Part shown: piece after piece, positions 1 through 5,908 of the stretch
Layout of the letters: every line of letters begins with the position of its first letter
Position numbering within the stretch: position 1 is the stretch's first letter
Assembly: GCA_964525185.1 (NCBI GenBank)
Contig: CAZGFQ010000008.1
Span: forward strand, 1 to 64,000
DNA: 64,000 bases
Source: JABHGY01 sp964525185
Lineage (GTDB): Bacteria > Fidelibacterota > Marinisomatia > Marinisomatales > UBA1611
Direction: 5' to 3'
Position numbers and translations under genes: made by a program
The notes under the pieces: model-generated
What the model saw: the letters and a program-made list of their open reading frames with translations, nothing else
Database searches by the model: none
Told to the model about the DNA's origin: nothing

Positions 1-34
1 ATTAAATATATATTTTTATAAGAATTGTTACATA

Positions 35-676
35 TTAAAAAAGGGACGGAAACCCTGTGCCTTCAAAATATCGAAACTCAACCGTTCCTCTAAGCCAGAC
101 ATTGTGAAGATTGAGTCCGTGATACCGTGTGGAATCATAATGCGATGGATTGTGATTATTATATCCATACCACAGCCTGTTTAAATGTTCAATCGTCTGT
201 GGTCTTCGCCTTACGATATTGGCGACTAATTCTTGTTTTACTTTATTGGCGTATCGAACCAGTCTTGAATGATTGACTCCCAATGCTTCTACGATTAGGT
301 CTTCTTGTTTATTCACTATCTTAATCAGATTCCCTAATGCCTTTGGTGTAAAGACTGATGCATCTACATGGATATGTATTCCACATTGATTTGATATCTT
401 GGCTTTTACATTACTTCGTGTACCTCTGACTATCATCTGAAACATCTCAATATCATCATAAGTTAAAATCGGTGATACGATTTCTGCTTGAAGTCGTTTA
501 GGTGTGTCATTTAGTGAAGCATCTGCCATTACTTTCCAGACTCTGCCATCATCAGCAACCACATGGTATGGGTCTTAACAATTTGGCGTTCCCACATGAA
601 TTATCGCACCACCTACAACTGATTTAATACCTTCTGCTACTTGCCTTCGGGTGCGTTTTACCGTCTCAATCTCCAC
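35..676 (-). pseudogene. Amidoligase_2-family protein, broken by an in-frame TAA
   Basis: The reading frame looks like the putative amidoligase family (COOH-NH2 ligase fold, often in phage or mobile islands). Read from about 676, it begins with VEIETVKRTRRQVAEGI, matching the family's N-terminal GvEiE segment, and continues to HVGTPNC. A TAA at 575-577 then interrupts it. The same frame resumes with DPYHVVADDGRVWKV, AEIVSPIL, CGIHIHVDAS and GTVEFRYFEGT, all expected in this order. The C-terminus stops early after the FEGT motif. There is no convincing start codon: GTG at 674-676 is the best candidate, and it overlaps the end of the small Cys/HGG gene. The piece 35-562 is open on its own but lacks the N-terminal active-site strand. 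TAA cannot encode selenocysteine, so decay is the simplest reading. Confidence 0.7.
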
Positions 677-867
677 ACATCTTCTTTTAAGATTTCTGCT
701 ATATATGAGCCGTATTTACGACCGTGTTGATTTCCGTAATGTTTAGATTTATTTTTAGGACCGGTAGATTTTCCACCGTGAATACGACAGACATCTTTCC
801 CAGTGATTGCCCAGTTGCCACACTGTTTTCCTGACCGTTTGGCTTTTGCCTTACAAATTTTACCCAT
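658..867 (-). CDS. Small Cys-rich HGG-motif protein, phage or island type
   Basis: This is a 69-residue basic protein with C5, C16, C27 and H30, a spacing that could bind one zinc, followed by HGGKSTGPKNK. Short proteins with this HGGxxTG(P)K pattern are common in phages and integrated elements; their function is not established. I place the start at the ATG at 865-867 because GAGAGGAT lies just upstream as a ribosome binding site. An open frame continues to 1050 but that extension has no signal. The gene overlaps the start of the amidoligase pseudogene, so the two were probably translationally coupled. Confidence 0.55.
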   Translation of the reverse strand: MGKICKAKAKRSGKQCGNWAITGKDVCRIHGGKSTGPKNKSKHYGNQHGRKYGSYIAEILKEDVWRLRR

Positions 868-903
868 TGTTATCCTCTCATTTCCGTTGATGTTTGCACT
901 CAA

Positions 904-947
904 AACGCATTTTTCTTCTCGCAGAAGATAATTTGTGCGTTTTTTTG
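904..947 (+). terminator. Hairpin with T-run between the abiE genes and the HGG gene
   Basis: A nested stem has outer arms AACGCA (904-909) and TGCGTT (936-941) and an inner stem CTTCT (915-919) with AGAAG (923-927). A run of T follows on the plus strand and a shorter T-run on the minus strand. It sits downstream of the abiE genes and upstream of the HGG gene, so it may terminate or attenuate minus-strand transcription, although the better T-tract faces plus. Confidence 0.4.
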
Positions 948-1083
948 GCTGACGGTAATCAGCGAATAACGATGTTCTAACGGTGTGTCGGTGCCTAAGG
1001 AATTTGGCCTGTCCGCTAATGATGTTCAAGCGGGCTAAAAGGTAGGTCAAATAAGTGGTGTAATTTACGAATAAATTAGCACA

Positions 1084-2079
1084 TCACTCTTCTAAATTCT
1101 CCAGAATGTTTACAACATGATACCAGTAAAGCCATGCACCATCTGGAATAAATCGTAGTTTTTTGTTTAAATATTGATACTTATCAGTTTGAATTTGGTA
1201 ATCTTCTCTTTTCATTGAAGATTCCCATTTAGGTAATTCATCTATATCTCCAGCAAGTATTTTTACTGCCATCAAAGATACTTTTGCAGAATACAAAATG
1301 GCTTCATCAATTCTAAAAGTATCACCCATTAAAAATCCTTTGATTTGCTTTATCCCATTTTGGATTTCCATAAACTTGGGTTTATCGATATCGGAAACTT
1401 TTAAGCCACGCTTTGCAATTAGTTCAGATGTTTGAATAATATCATATAAAACATCTTTGAAATCCTTTGATATTTCTTCTCGGTAGATCATTTCTTTTTC
1501 AACGGTTGTCATAAAGGATGATTCAAGAATTGAAAAGTCAGTAATCTCATTATACAAAGTGCCCAAATCAAATAACTGTTTTACGATTTCGAGTTCTTTT
1601 CTCTTGAAATAGGGAACACCTGTTGTATTCGGTGCGAATGCAGTCAGTTTATCACCTGCAATCGAATTTATATCAGGGACTGTTATTCCAACAGGATTGC
1701 TATCTGATTTTACCCACTCTAAATCAATCGCCTTTTGAATTAATTTTGGATATGAATGTTTCTCAAATAAAATATCCAGCAGAATTGATTTCTCTTTATT
1801 TTCGTGTTCTGAATGAAAAAATAATTCATAATGGGCTTTTGGTATTTTTCCATTATAACTTCTGCCTTCATCTAATTCATATCGTAAGAAATGAGAATTT
1901 TCACAAATAATATCCAATGATGATTCAATTATCTCTCTATTTTCTTCTGTGATAATATCTATATCAACTGAAAATCGTCTGGGTTTATTAAGAAGGAGGA
2001 CAAGACTCGTTCCACCTTTAAACACAAAATCAAGTTCAGTTATCGCTAATTGTTCAACCAACGATAACGCATGAATCAA
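1084..2079 (-). CDS. abiEii: AbiEii-type nucleotidyltransferase toxin, 5' end disrupted
   Basis: The toxin half of a type IV (AbiE) toxin-antitoxin pair, in the nucleotidyltransferase superfamily. Family hallmarks visible are FVFKGGTSLVLLLNK, the metal-binding SVDIDII and AGDKLTAF. The longest frame with a usable start is from TTG at 2079 and gives 331 residues, which lacks about 28 residues conserved in the family. Those residues are present upstream in the same frame (KQWIINQRTKVSKADPSII), and an ATG at 2164-2166 overlaps the antitoxin stop as ATGA. The third codon after that ATG is TAA (2158-2160). Either the toxin is inactivated, it starts late at TTG, or the TAA is an error. The catalytic region itself is intact. 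Confidence 0.82.
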   Translation of the reverse strand: MIHALSLVEQLAITELDFVFKGGTSLVLLLNKPRRFSVDIDIITEENREIIESSLDIICENSHFLRYELDEGRSYNGKIPKAHYELFFHSEHENKEKSILLDILFEKHSYPKLIQKAIDLEWVKSDSNPVGITVPDINSIAGDKLTAFAPNTTGVPYFKRKELEIVKQLFDLGTLYNEITDFSILESSFMTTVEKEMIYREEISKDFKDVLYDIIQTSELIAKRGLKVSDIDKPKFMEIQNGIKQIKGFLMGDTFRIDEAILYSAKVSLMAVKILAGDIDELPKWESSMKREDYQIQTDKYQYLNKKLRFIPDGAWLYWYHVVNILENLEE

Positions 2080-2162
2080 TTTCTCTATAATACTTGGATC
2101 TGCTTTTGAAACTTTGGTTCTTTGGTTTATAATCCACTGTTTTGAAAATGATTCTTTTTATA

Positions 2163-2915
2163 TCATAAAATTAATTCCCTTGAAATTTTAATTTCATTTA
2201 TCAAGAACTTACTAAGTTCAGACCCTTTACCTCTTCGTTTGGCATAATTCAGTATTTTAGAGAAATTCAATGAATGTTGCTTATCAACCTGTATGAAAAT
2301 TCTGACCAGTTCACTTGATTGATAGATTTTAAACAAAACTGGTTCACAAAATATATCAACCAACATTTTTTCAACCCTTGAATAAATATTATTTTTGACT
2401 TTAATAACTGGTGAACGACTAATAAATGGTTTGATAATAATTGGTTTGATTTCTTCAATTACATATCTATCCATTAAAGGTTCATCTGGATATATGAATA
2501 CATTCTTATGGTTTTCATCCTTCAAATGATAAAATACTGATTCCAAAACATCTTTCTCAACTTCCACAATCATATATGAAAAAGTGGGTTGGTGTAACAT
2601 AAAATCATGTAACCAAACTGTATCCCACACACAAACATTTTCCAAATCATATCGTTTTTGAATTGACTTGAAAATGATGGAAAGTTTTCTATTGACTGGA
2701 TACTCAAAATCAAGTTTTTGAAGAAAAGTATAAACACCCCTTTTTAAAGATTTAATAATACCTTTTCTTTTCAAATCATAAATACGCCATGAAAAAATGT
2801 TCTCATCTATTTTTGGTTCTTTTGATTTAAAAAAGTCATATAATTCTTTCCTTGTGAAACTTTCTCGTTCACTAAATTGTTCTACGAATGCTCTTATCCT
2901 CTTTTTTACTATCAT
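2163..2915 (-). CDS. abiEi: AbiEi-type antitoxin / winged-helix regulator
   Basis: A 250-residue protein. Residues 1-65 form a winged-helix DNA-binding domain (FTRKELYDFF, DENIFSWRIYDLKRKGIIKSLKRGVYTF), as in AbiEi antitoxins and the DUF6577 group. The rest is the antitoxin C-terminal domain, not otherwise recognised. It precedes the AbiEii toxin with an ATGA overlap. In characterised abiE systems the antitoxin binds inverted repeats in its own promoter, and a 20-bp perfect inverted repeat lies 15 nt upstream of this start, so autoregulation is likely. The gene ends in TGA, showing that TGA is a normal stop in this genome. Confidence 0.8.
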   Translation of the reverse strand: MIVKKRIRAFVEQFSERESFTRKELYDFFKSKEPKIDENIFSWRIYDLKRKGIIKSLKRGVYTFLQKLDFEYPVNRKLSIIFKSIQKRYDLENVCVWDTVWLHDFMLHQPTFSYMIVEVEKDVLESVFYHLKDENHKNVFIYPDEPLMDRYVIEEIKPIIIKPFISRSPVIKVKNNIYSRVEKMLVDIFCEPVLFKIYQSSELVRIFIQVDKQHSLNFSKILNYAKRRGKGSELSKFLINEIKISRELIL

Positions 2916-2929
2916 AATCTTCGTCGGTA

Positions 2930-2958
2930 ATATAAACTAATATTTGCCAACGATACAA
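2930..2958 (-). promoter_or_regulatory. Candidate abiE promoter inside the inverted repeat
   Basis: On the minus strand TTGTAT (2958-2953) is followed after 17 nt by TTATAT (2935-2930), a weak sigma70-like pair, 15 nt before the antitoxin ATG. The -10 lies within one arm of the inverted repeat, so a protein bound there would block transcription. This is inferred from spacing only. Confidence 0.35.
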
Positions 2959-2984
2959 GATAAATGGCAAATATTAGTTTATAT
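2930..2984. repeat. 20-bp perfect inverted repeat, probable AbiEi operator
   Basis: The arms are 2930-2949 and 2965-2984, exact reverse complements, with a 15-nt spacer. They lie directly upstream of the abiEi start. Such repeats are the known binding sites of AbiEi antitoxins in other bacteria; binding here is inferred. Confidence 0.7.
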
Positions 2985-3009
2985 TTTCAATCCATCTAAA
3001 TCAATAAAT

Positions 3010-3101
3010 AGTCGTAATATGTATTGTTACGACTTTCTATTGGAAAGTTATTTCGTATGCGTAATTTGGCTATATTACCATAATCACGCATACGAAATAA
3101 C
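3010..3101. repeat. Two further perfect inverted repeats upstream of abiE
   Basis: AGTCGTAA (3010-3017) pairs with TTACGACT (3027-3034). A longer repeat has 16-nt arms at 3047-3062 and 3086-3101, exact reverse complements with a 23-nt spacer. They may be additional operator sites or a remnant of a mobile element. No convincing gene lies over them. Confidence 0.55.
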
Positions 3102-3202
3102 ATTATTCTGCCTGCATATCTTCGCACTTTATGCGATTCTATGCTGTATTGGATTGTATTATTCCTCAATATTACTATTAGATAGAATTTAAAATAGATA
3201 TT

Positions 3203-3283
3203 GCACTGTGCCACTTACTTGGCATGGGACTACAGTGTGAGAAGGCAGGCACCCCTTGGAGTAATCTGATGGGGTGTTTTTTT
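3203..3283 (+). ncRNA. Candidate small structured RNA ending in a terminator
   Basis: On the plus strand CACTGT (3204-3209) pairs with ACAGTG (3232-3237) around an inner hairpin TGCCA (3209-3213) with TGGCA (3220-3224). A strong terminator follows. No coding signal is present. The call rests only on the folding pattern and terminator; expression is unknown and no RNA family is recognised. Confidence 0.35.
3250..3283 (+). terminator. Rho-independent terminator, plus strand
   Basis: CACCCC (3250-3255) pairs with GGGGTG (3271-3276), followed immediately by seven T. There is no plus-strand protein gene upstream, so it most likely ends a short noncoding transcript. Confidence 0.65.
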
Positions 3284-3320
3284 ATTATTTTGTTTATTTA
3301 TGGGTGCTTTCCAAATTCTA

Positions 3321-3575
3321 AATTGCAGTTAGTTCCGTAACACATTAATTCCGCAAAACACATCTTTTACCGAGAAGGAATAACGATTTACGCATCAATA
3401 TTTCAACCAATTATCAGTGTCTAACTTTGTTCGATTAGCCATAGTCCTCGACACGAGGTTTTGCAAAAATCGAACTTGTCTAACTGTCTATTTTTACTAA
3501 AATGTCTAAAATAACGGCACCAAATGAGTAACTCCCTATATTGCAGAGACTTAACAAACGGAACTAACGGCAATT
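3321..3575. repeat. 255-bp segment bounded by 18-nt inverted repeats
   Basis: AATTGCAGTTAGTTCCGT (3321-3338) matches the reverse complement of 3558-3575 at 17 of 18 positions. The bounded segment has no open reading frame of note. It resembles a short non-autonomous element, but no target-site duplication was identified. Confidence 0.4.
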
Positions 3576-3696
3576 GCAAAAACCAGAGAAAAAGAGACTT
3601 TTGCTAAAAAAATTCGATTAGCCACCGTCTTGGCTTACGACACATCAATTTAATCGGAAATTGTGGTGTAAAAATATTGGAGTAAATATTGGTGTC

Positions 3697-3792
3697 TGCC
3701 CGGCTTTTGACGGGTAAGTAGTCGTAATACCGAGTAGACCCGCCTACGGAACGGGCAAGTACAGCAAACCCCACAATTGCTTGTAGGGTTTG
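3697..3792. repeat. Cluster of GC-rich hairpins beside the tRNA-Arg 3' end
   Basis: TGCCCG (3697-3702) can pair with CGGGT (3711-3715) or with CGGGCA (3752-3757). ACCCG (3738-3742) can pair with either CGGG run. CAAACCC (3765-3771) pairs with GGGTTTG (3786-3792). The alternative pairings suggest a structured RNA or recombination site; no known family is recognised. Confidence 0.35.
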
Positions 3793-3818
3793 GTAAATAA
3801 CCTTGCGATTATTTTAAG

Positions 3819-3895
3819 TGGTACGCCCGGGAGGATTCGAACCCCCAACCTTCTGGTCCGTAGCCAGACACTCTATCCAGTTGAGCTACGGGCGC
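3819..3895 (-). tRNA. tRNA-Arg (anticodon ACG)
   Basis: A full cloverleaf on the minus strand: acceptor GCGCCCG with CGGGCGT, anticodon stem TCTGG/CCAGA with loop CTACGGA (anticodon ACG), T-loop TTCGAAT, and an encoded 3' CCA. ACG is the inosine-type arginine anticodon. It borders the accessory island, and a damaged copy of its 5' half lies just upstream. Confidence 0.95.
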
Positions 3896-3921
3896 ATATT
3901 TTTTCAATATTTTAAATAAAT

Positions 3922-3974
3922 GTCCGTAGCGAAACTGCCTATCCAGATTTTATCGGGAAGCTACGGGCGCATAT
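3922..3974 (-). pseudogene. Degenerate copy of the tRNA-Arg 5' half
   Basis: On the minus strand it starts with the tRNA's own GCGCCCGTAGCT, then keeps CTGGATAG and GCTACGGAC in the same order as the intact gene, separated by altered sequence. AGCTACGGGCGCATAT is an exact 16-nt direct repeat (plus strand, 3884-3899 and 3959-3974). It lacks the 3' half and cannot form a tRNA. Confidence 0.6.
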
Positions 3975-4008
3975 CTTTTTTTGTAAAAGATTATAAATAT
4001 ATCACGCC

Positions 4009-4045
4009 AAAAAATGCCCGAGAATTTATTAGAAGAATTTCCCGG
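4009..4045 (-). terminator. Probable terminator of the Omp28-like gene
   Basis: Ten bases past the stop codon the minus strand forms an imperfect stem, CCGGGAAATT with AATTCTCGG, followed by GCA and six T. It fits a Rho-independent terminator for the cluster transcribed from about 9.5 kb. Confidence 0.5.
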
Positions 4046-4055
4046 ATTCAACCGT

Positions 4056-5849
4056 CTATTTCAACAATAATGCTTTTTTTGTATCAATTCCATTTGGAGT
4101 TTGAATTTGGATGAAATACATACCAGAAGCATGAGACGATGCATCCCATTGGAATGAGTGATCTCCTGCTTGCATGAGTGGTTTATTCGCTAGTACTTCT
4201 ACTTCTTCTCCTAAAGTATTGTAAATAGCAACTTTTCCTTTTGTATCAAATGGAATTGAAAATGAGATAGATAAAACAGGATTAAAAGGGTTAGGTGTCA
4301 AATTCCATATTTCAGGCTGTGAAGCGAGAGCAATGGGAATGGTTTCTGATTTATCAATATGTTTTATATTTATTTCTTGTCCAAATTCATTACTTACGAC
4401 TAAATCTTTTAAATCCAATGCTTGGATAGATGAAGCCACATTGAAAGATAATGATTCAATAGCATTTGTTCCTGATTCATCAAATGCTAAATAGGTGGTT
4501 CGTCCCTGCTTTGTTGCAGTATGCAAAGACCATCCTTCAGGAAGCATTAATTGTTCATGTAAGATGGAAGATTCAGGGATTGAAAATTGAAATCCAGAAA
4601 TCATTTCTGCACTCGATATAGTTGCAATTTTATCCAAACCGTTTTGTTGAATACTTAAAATACCATCCTGCGGTTGACCGCCAGGTGATACACCGCCCCA
4701 CGTATTATTCATAATTCCTTGTACAAGAGCCACAATGTCAATCACATTAATGATTTCATCACCATTCATATTTGCAACATCTACATGGCAGCCAGTTGAT
4801 TCATCCGCTAAAATGAAATCTACGAGAGATAAAACATCAAAAACATTTATGATAGGATTACCATTTACATCTGTATCTCCATTCAAATTCCCTGTAACAT
4901 ATACATTATTATTACATGGATCGCATTCGTTCCCGATTAAATCATTATCTTCATCATCTTGAGTTGGATTATAATCTTGGGGACAATTATCTTCCCAATT
5001 CATAACACCATCATCATCCACATCAGGATTCATACCATCGATATAAACTTGTGATACTTGCAAAATTTGCTTTGTGCTGTTATTCTGAACAAGCGCAATT
5101 ATTTTTACTTTTTCTTGTACCCAAGAATCAACCAGTGTAAATGTTGAAGCACCTAATGATTCAATTTCACCCGCAGAAGAAATTGTTATATCACTAGGAT
5201 CTTCCCAAATACGGACAACATTTCTTGCATTATGCCATTGACTAACTGTGGACCAGTATGAATATATTTCATCTTCCACTACAAAAACATGGACTACATC
5301 ATTTGATGATGTATGATCTGCATCGAGAGAAACAGTAACATCATAACTTACAGACCCATCCACAACCATTCCATTAATTGAAATTTCATATGGTGTTTCA
5401 TCGCCGACCATCGAATTATAAATGGGTAAAAACGAATTATACATAGGCTGCCAATTAGCATCAGGATAACCACCAACTGTATTTTGAACACCGTTCCATT
5501 GAGAGTGAGGAATACCTCCTACGCCATAGTATCCACCACGTTGATTATAATCCGAAGGTAAATCGAAATCTGAACTACCAGGTGTATAACTTGGGCTATG
5601 CCACTCAACCGCGAGTAATGTTTCGGGGAATTCGTTTAATAATGAGTCTATCGCAAAACTTGCGCTTGGACAGTATGGTCATTGAAGGCCCGTGAAATCT
5701 TCAACAAAAACCCGTTGAGACGATCGCGCAGCATTTTCTACAATTTCTCTTAAGTTTTTGACTGGAACTTCTTGGTTATTAACAAGAATAGTTTGCTCAG
5801 CCATCATAAATGATATGGTTGCAATCATAAATAAGACTATTTTTTTCAT
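4056..5849 (-). CDS. Omp28-like thioredoxin-fold secreted protein with UGA (candidate Sec) and T9SS sorting domain
   Basis: Read through one TGA, this is a 597-residue exported protein. An ATG at 5847-5849 with an upstream GGGGA starts a signal peptide (MKKIVLFMIATISFMMA). An Omp28/thioredoxin-like domain contains VFVEDFTGLQ-TGA-PYCPSAS, where homologous proteins have Cys: the TGA (5679-5681, codon 57) takes the first position of a CxxC pair. The frame stays open and conserved on both sides (YGVGGIPHSQWNG follows). Next come thrombospondin-type-3 acidic repeats (DVDDDGVMNWEDNCP), two dockerin-like repeats, a cohesin-like segment and a type A C-terminal sorting domain (TPNPFNPVLSISF to KKALLLK). 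A hairpin fitting the bacterial SECIS pattern follows the TGA. The alternative is a nonsense mutation; the open part from 5444 would then be a truncated remnant. Confidence 0.7.
5646..5678 (-). promoter_or_regulatory. SECIS-like hairpin after the in-frame TGA
   Basis: Downstream of the TGA the minus strand has CGCAA (5664-5660), a GTT loop (5659-5657) and TTGCG (5656-5652), with an outer GTC/GAC pairing across an internal loop. The apical loop begins with G and lies 19 nt after the TGA. Published bacterial SECIS rules (Zhang and Gladyshev) ask for a loop 16-37 nt away with G in its first two positions. The stem is short, so the support is moderate. Confidence 0.5.
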
Positions 5850-5908
5850 ATTGGTGTCCCCGATTTATCTAGCTTTAATTGTAAAAGAAATTAGATGCCA
5901 TCCGTATT

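Larger units (their letters stand above)
3284..3818. other. Noncoding, repeat-rich stretch of the tRNA-linked island
   Basis: No credible gene is visible here. It holds an 18-nt inverted repeat with one mismatch bounding 3321-3575, a 12-nt direct repeat TTCGATTAGCCA (3430-3441 and 3613-3624), a GTTCGAT/ATCGAAC pair within 3428-3475, and a cluster of GC-rich hairpins at 3697-3792. The composition suggests remnants of mobile DNA or attachment sites rather than a promoter region. Confidence 0.5.

Noticed and set aside
868..1050. N-terminal extension of the Cys/HGG gene up to 1050
   Set aside because: The ATG at 865-867 has GAGAGGAT upstream, while the extension covers a terminator-like hairpin and has no family match.
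1..3300. CRISPR array or insertion sequence
   Set aside because: The repeats are inverted and few; no spacer pattern and no transposase or integrase frame was seen.
3300..3580. Integron attC site
   Set aside because: The GTTAG/CTAAC ends are in the opposite order to attC R boxes, and no integron integrase is present.
3690..3800. Possible tmRNA near the island
   Set aside because: No tRNA-like end pairing to an alanine acceptor and no tag reading frame could be recognised.
3920..4114. Plus-strand open frame over the tRNA remnant
   Set aside because: It overlaps the damaged tRNA and the end of the Omp28-like gene and has no recognisable protein.
5679..5681. TGA as evidence for a UGA-recoded genetic code
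   Set aside because: TGA ends the tlpA-like and antitoxin genes, and no other internal TGA was found in conserved genes.
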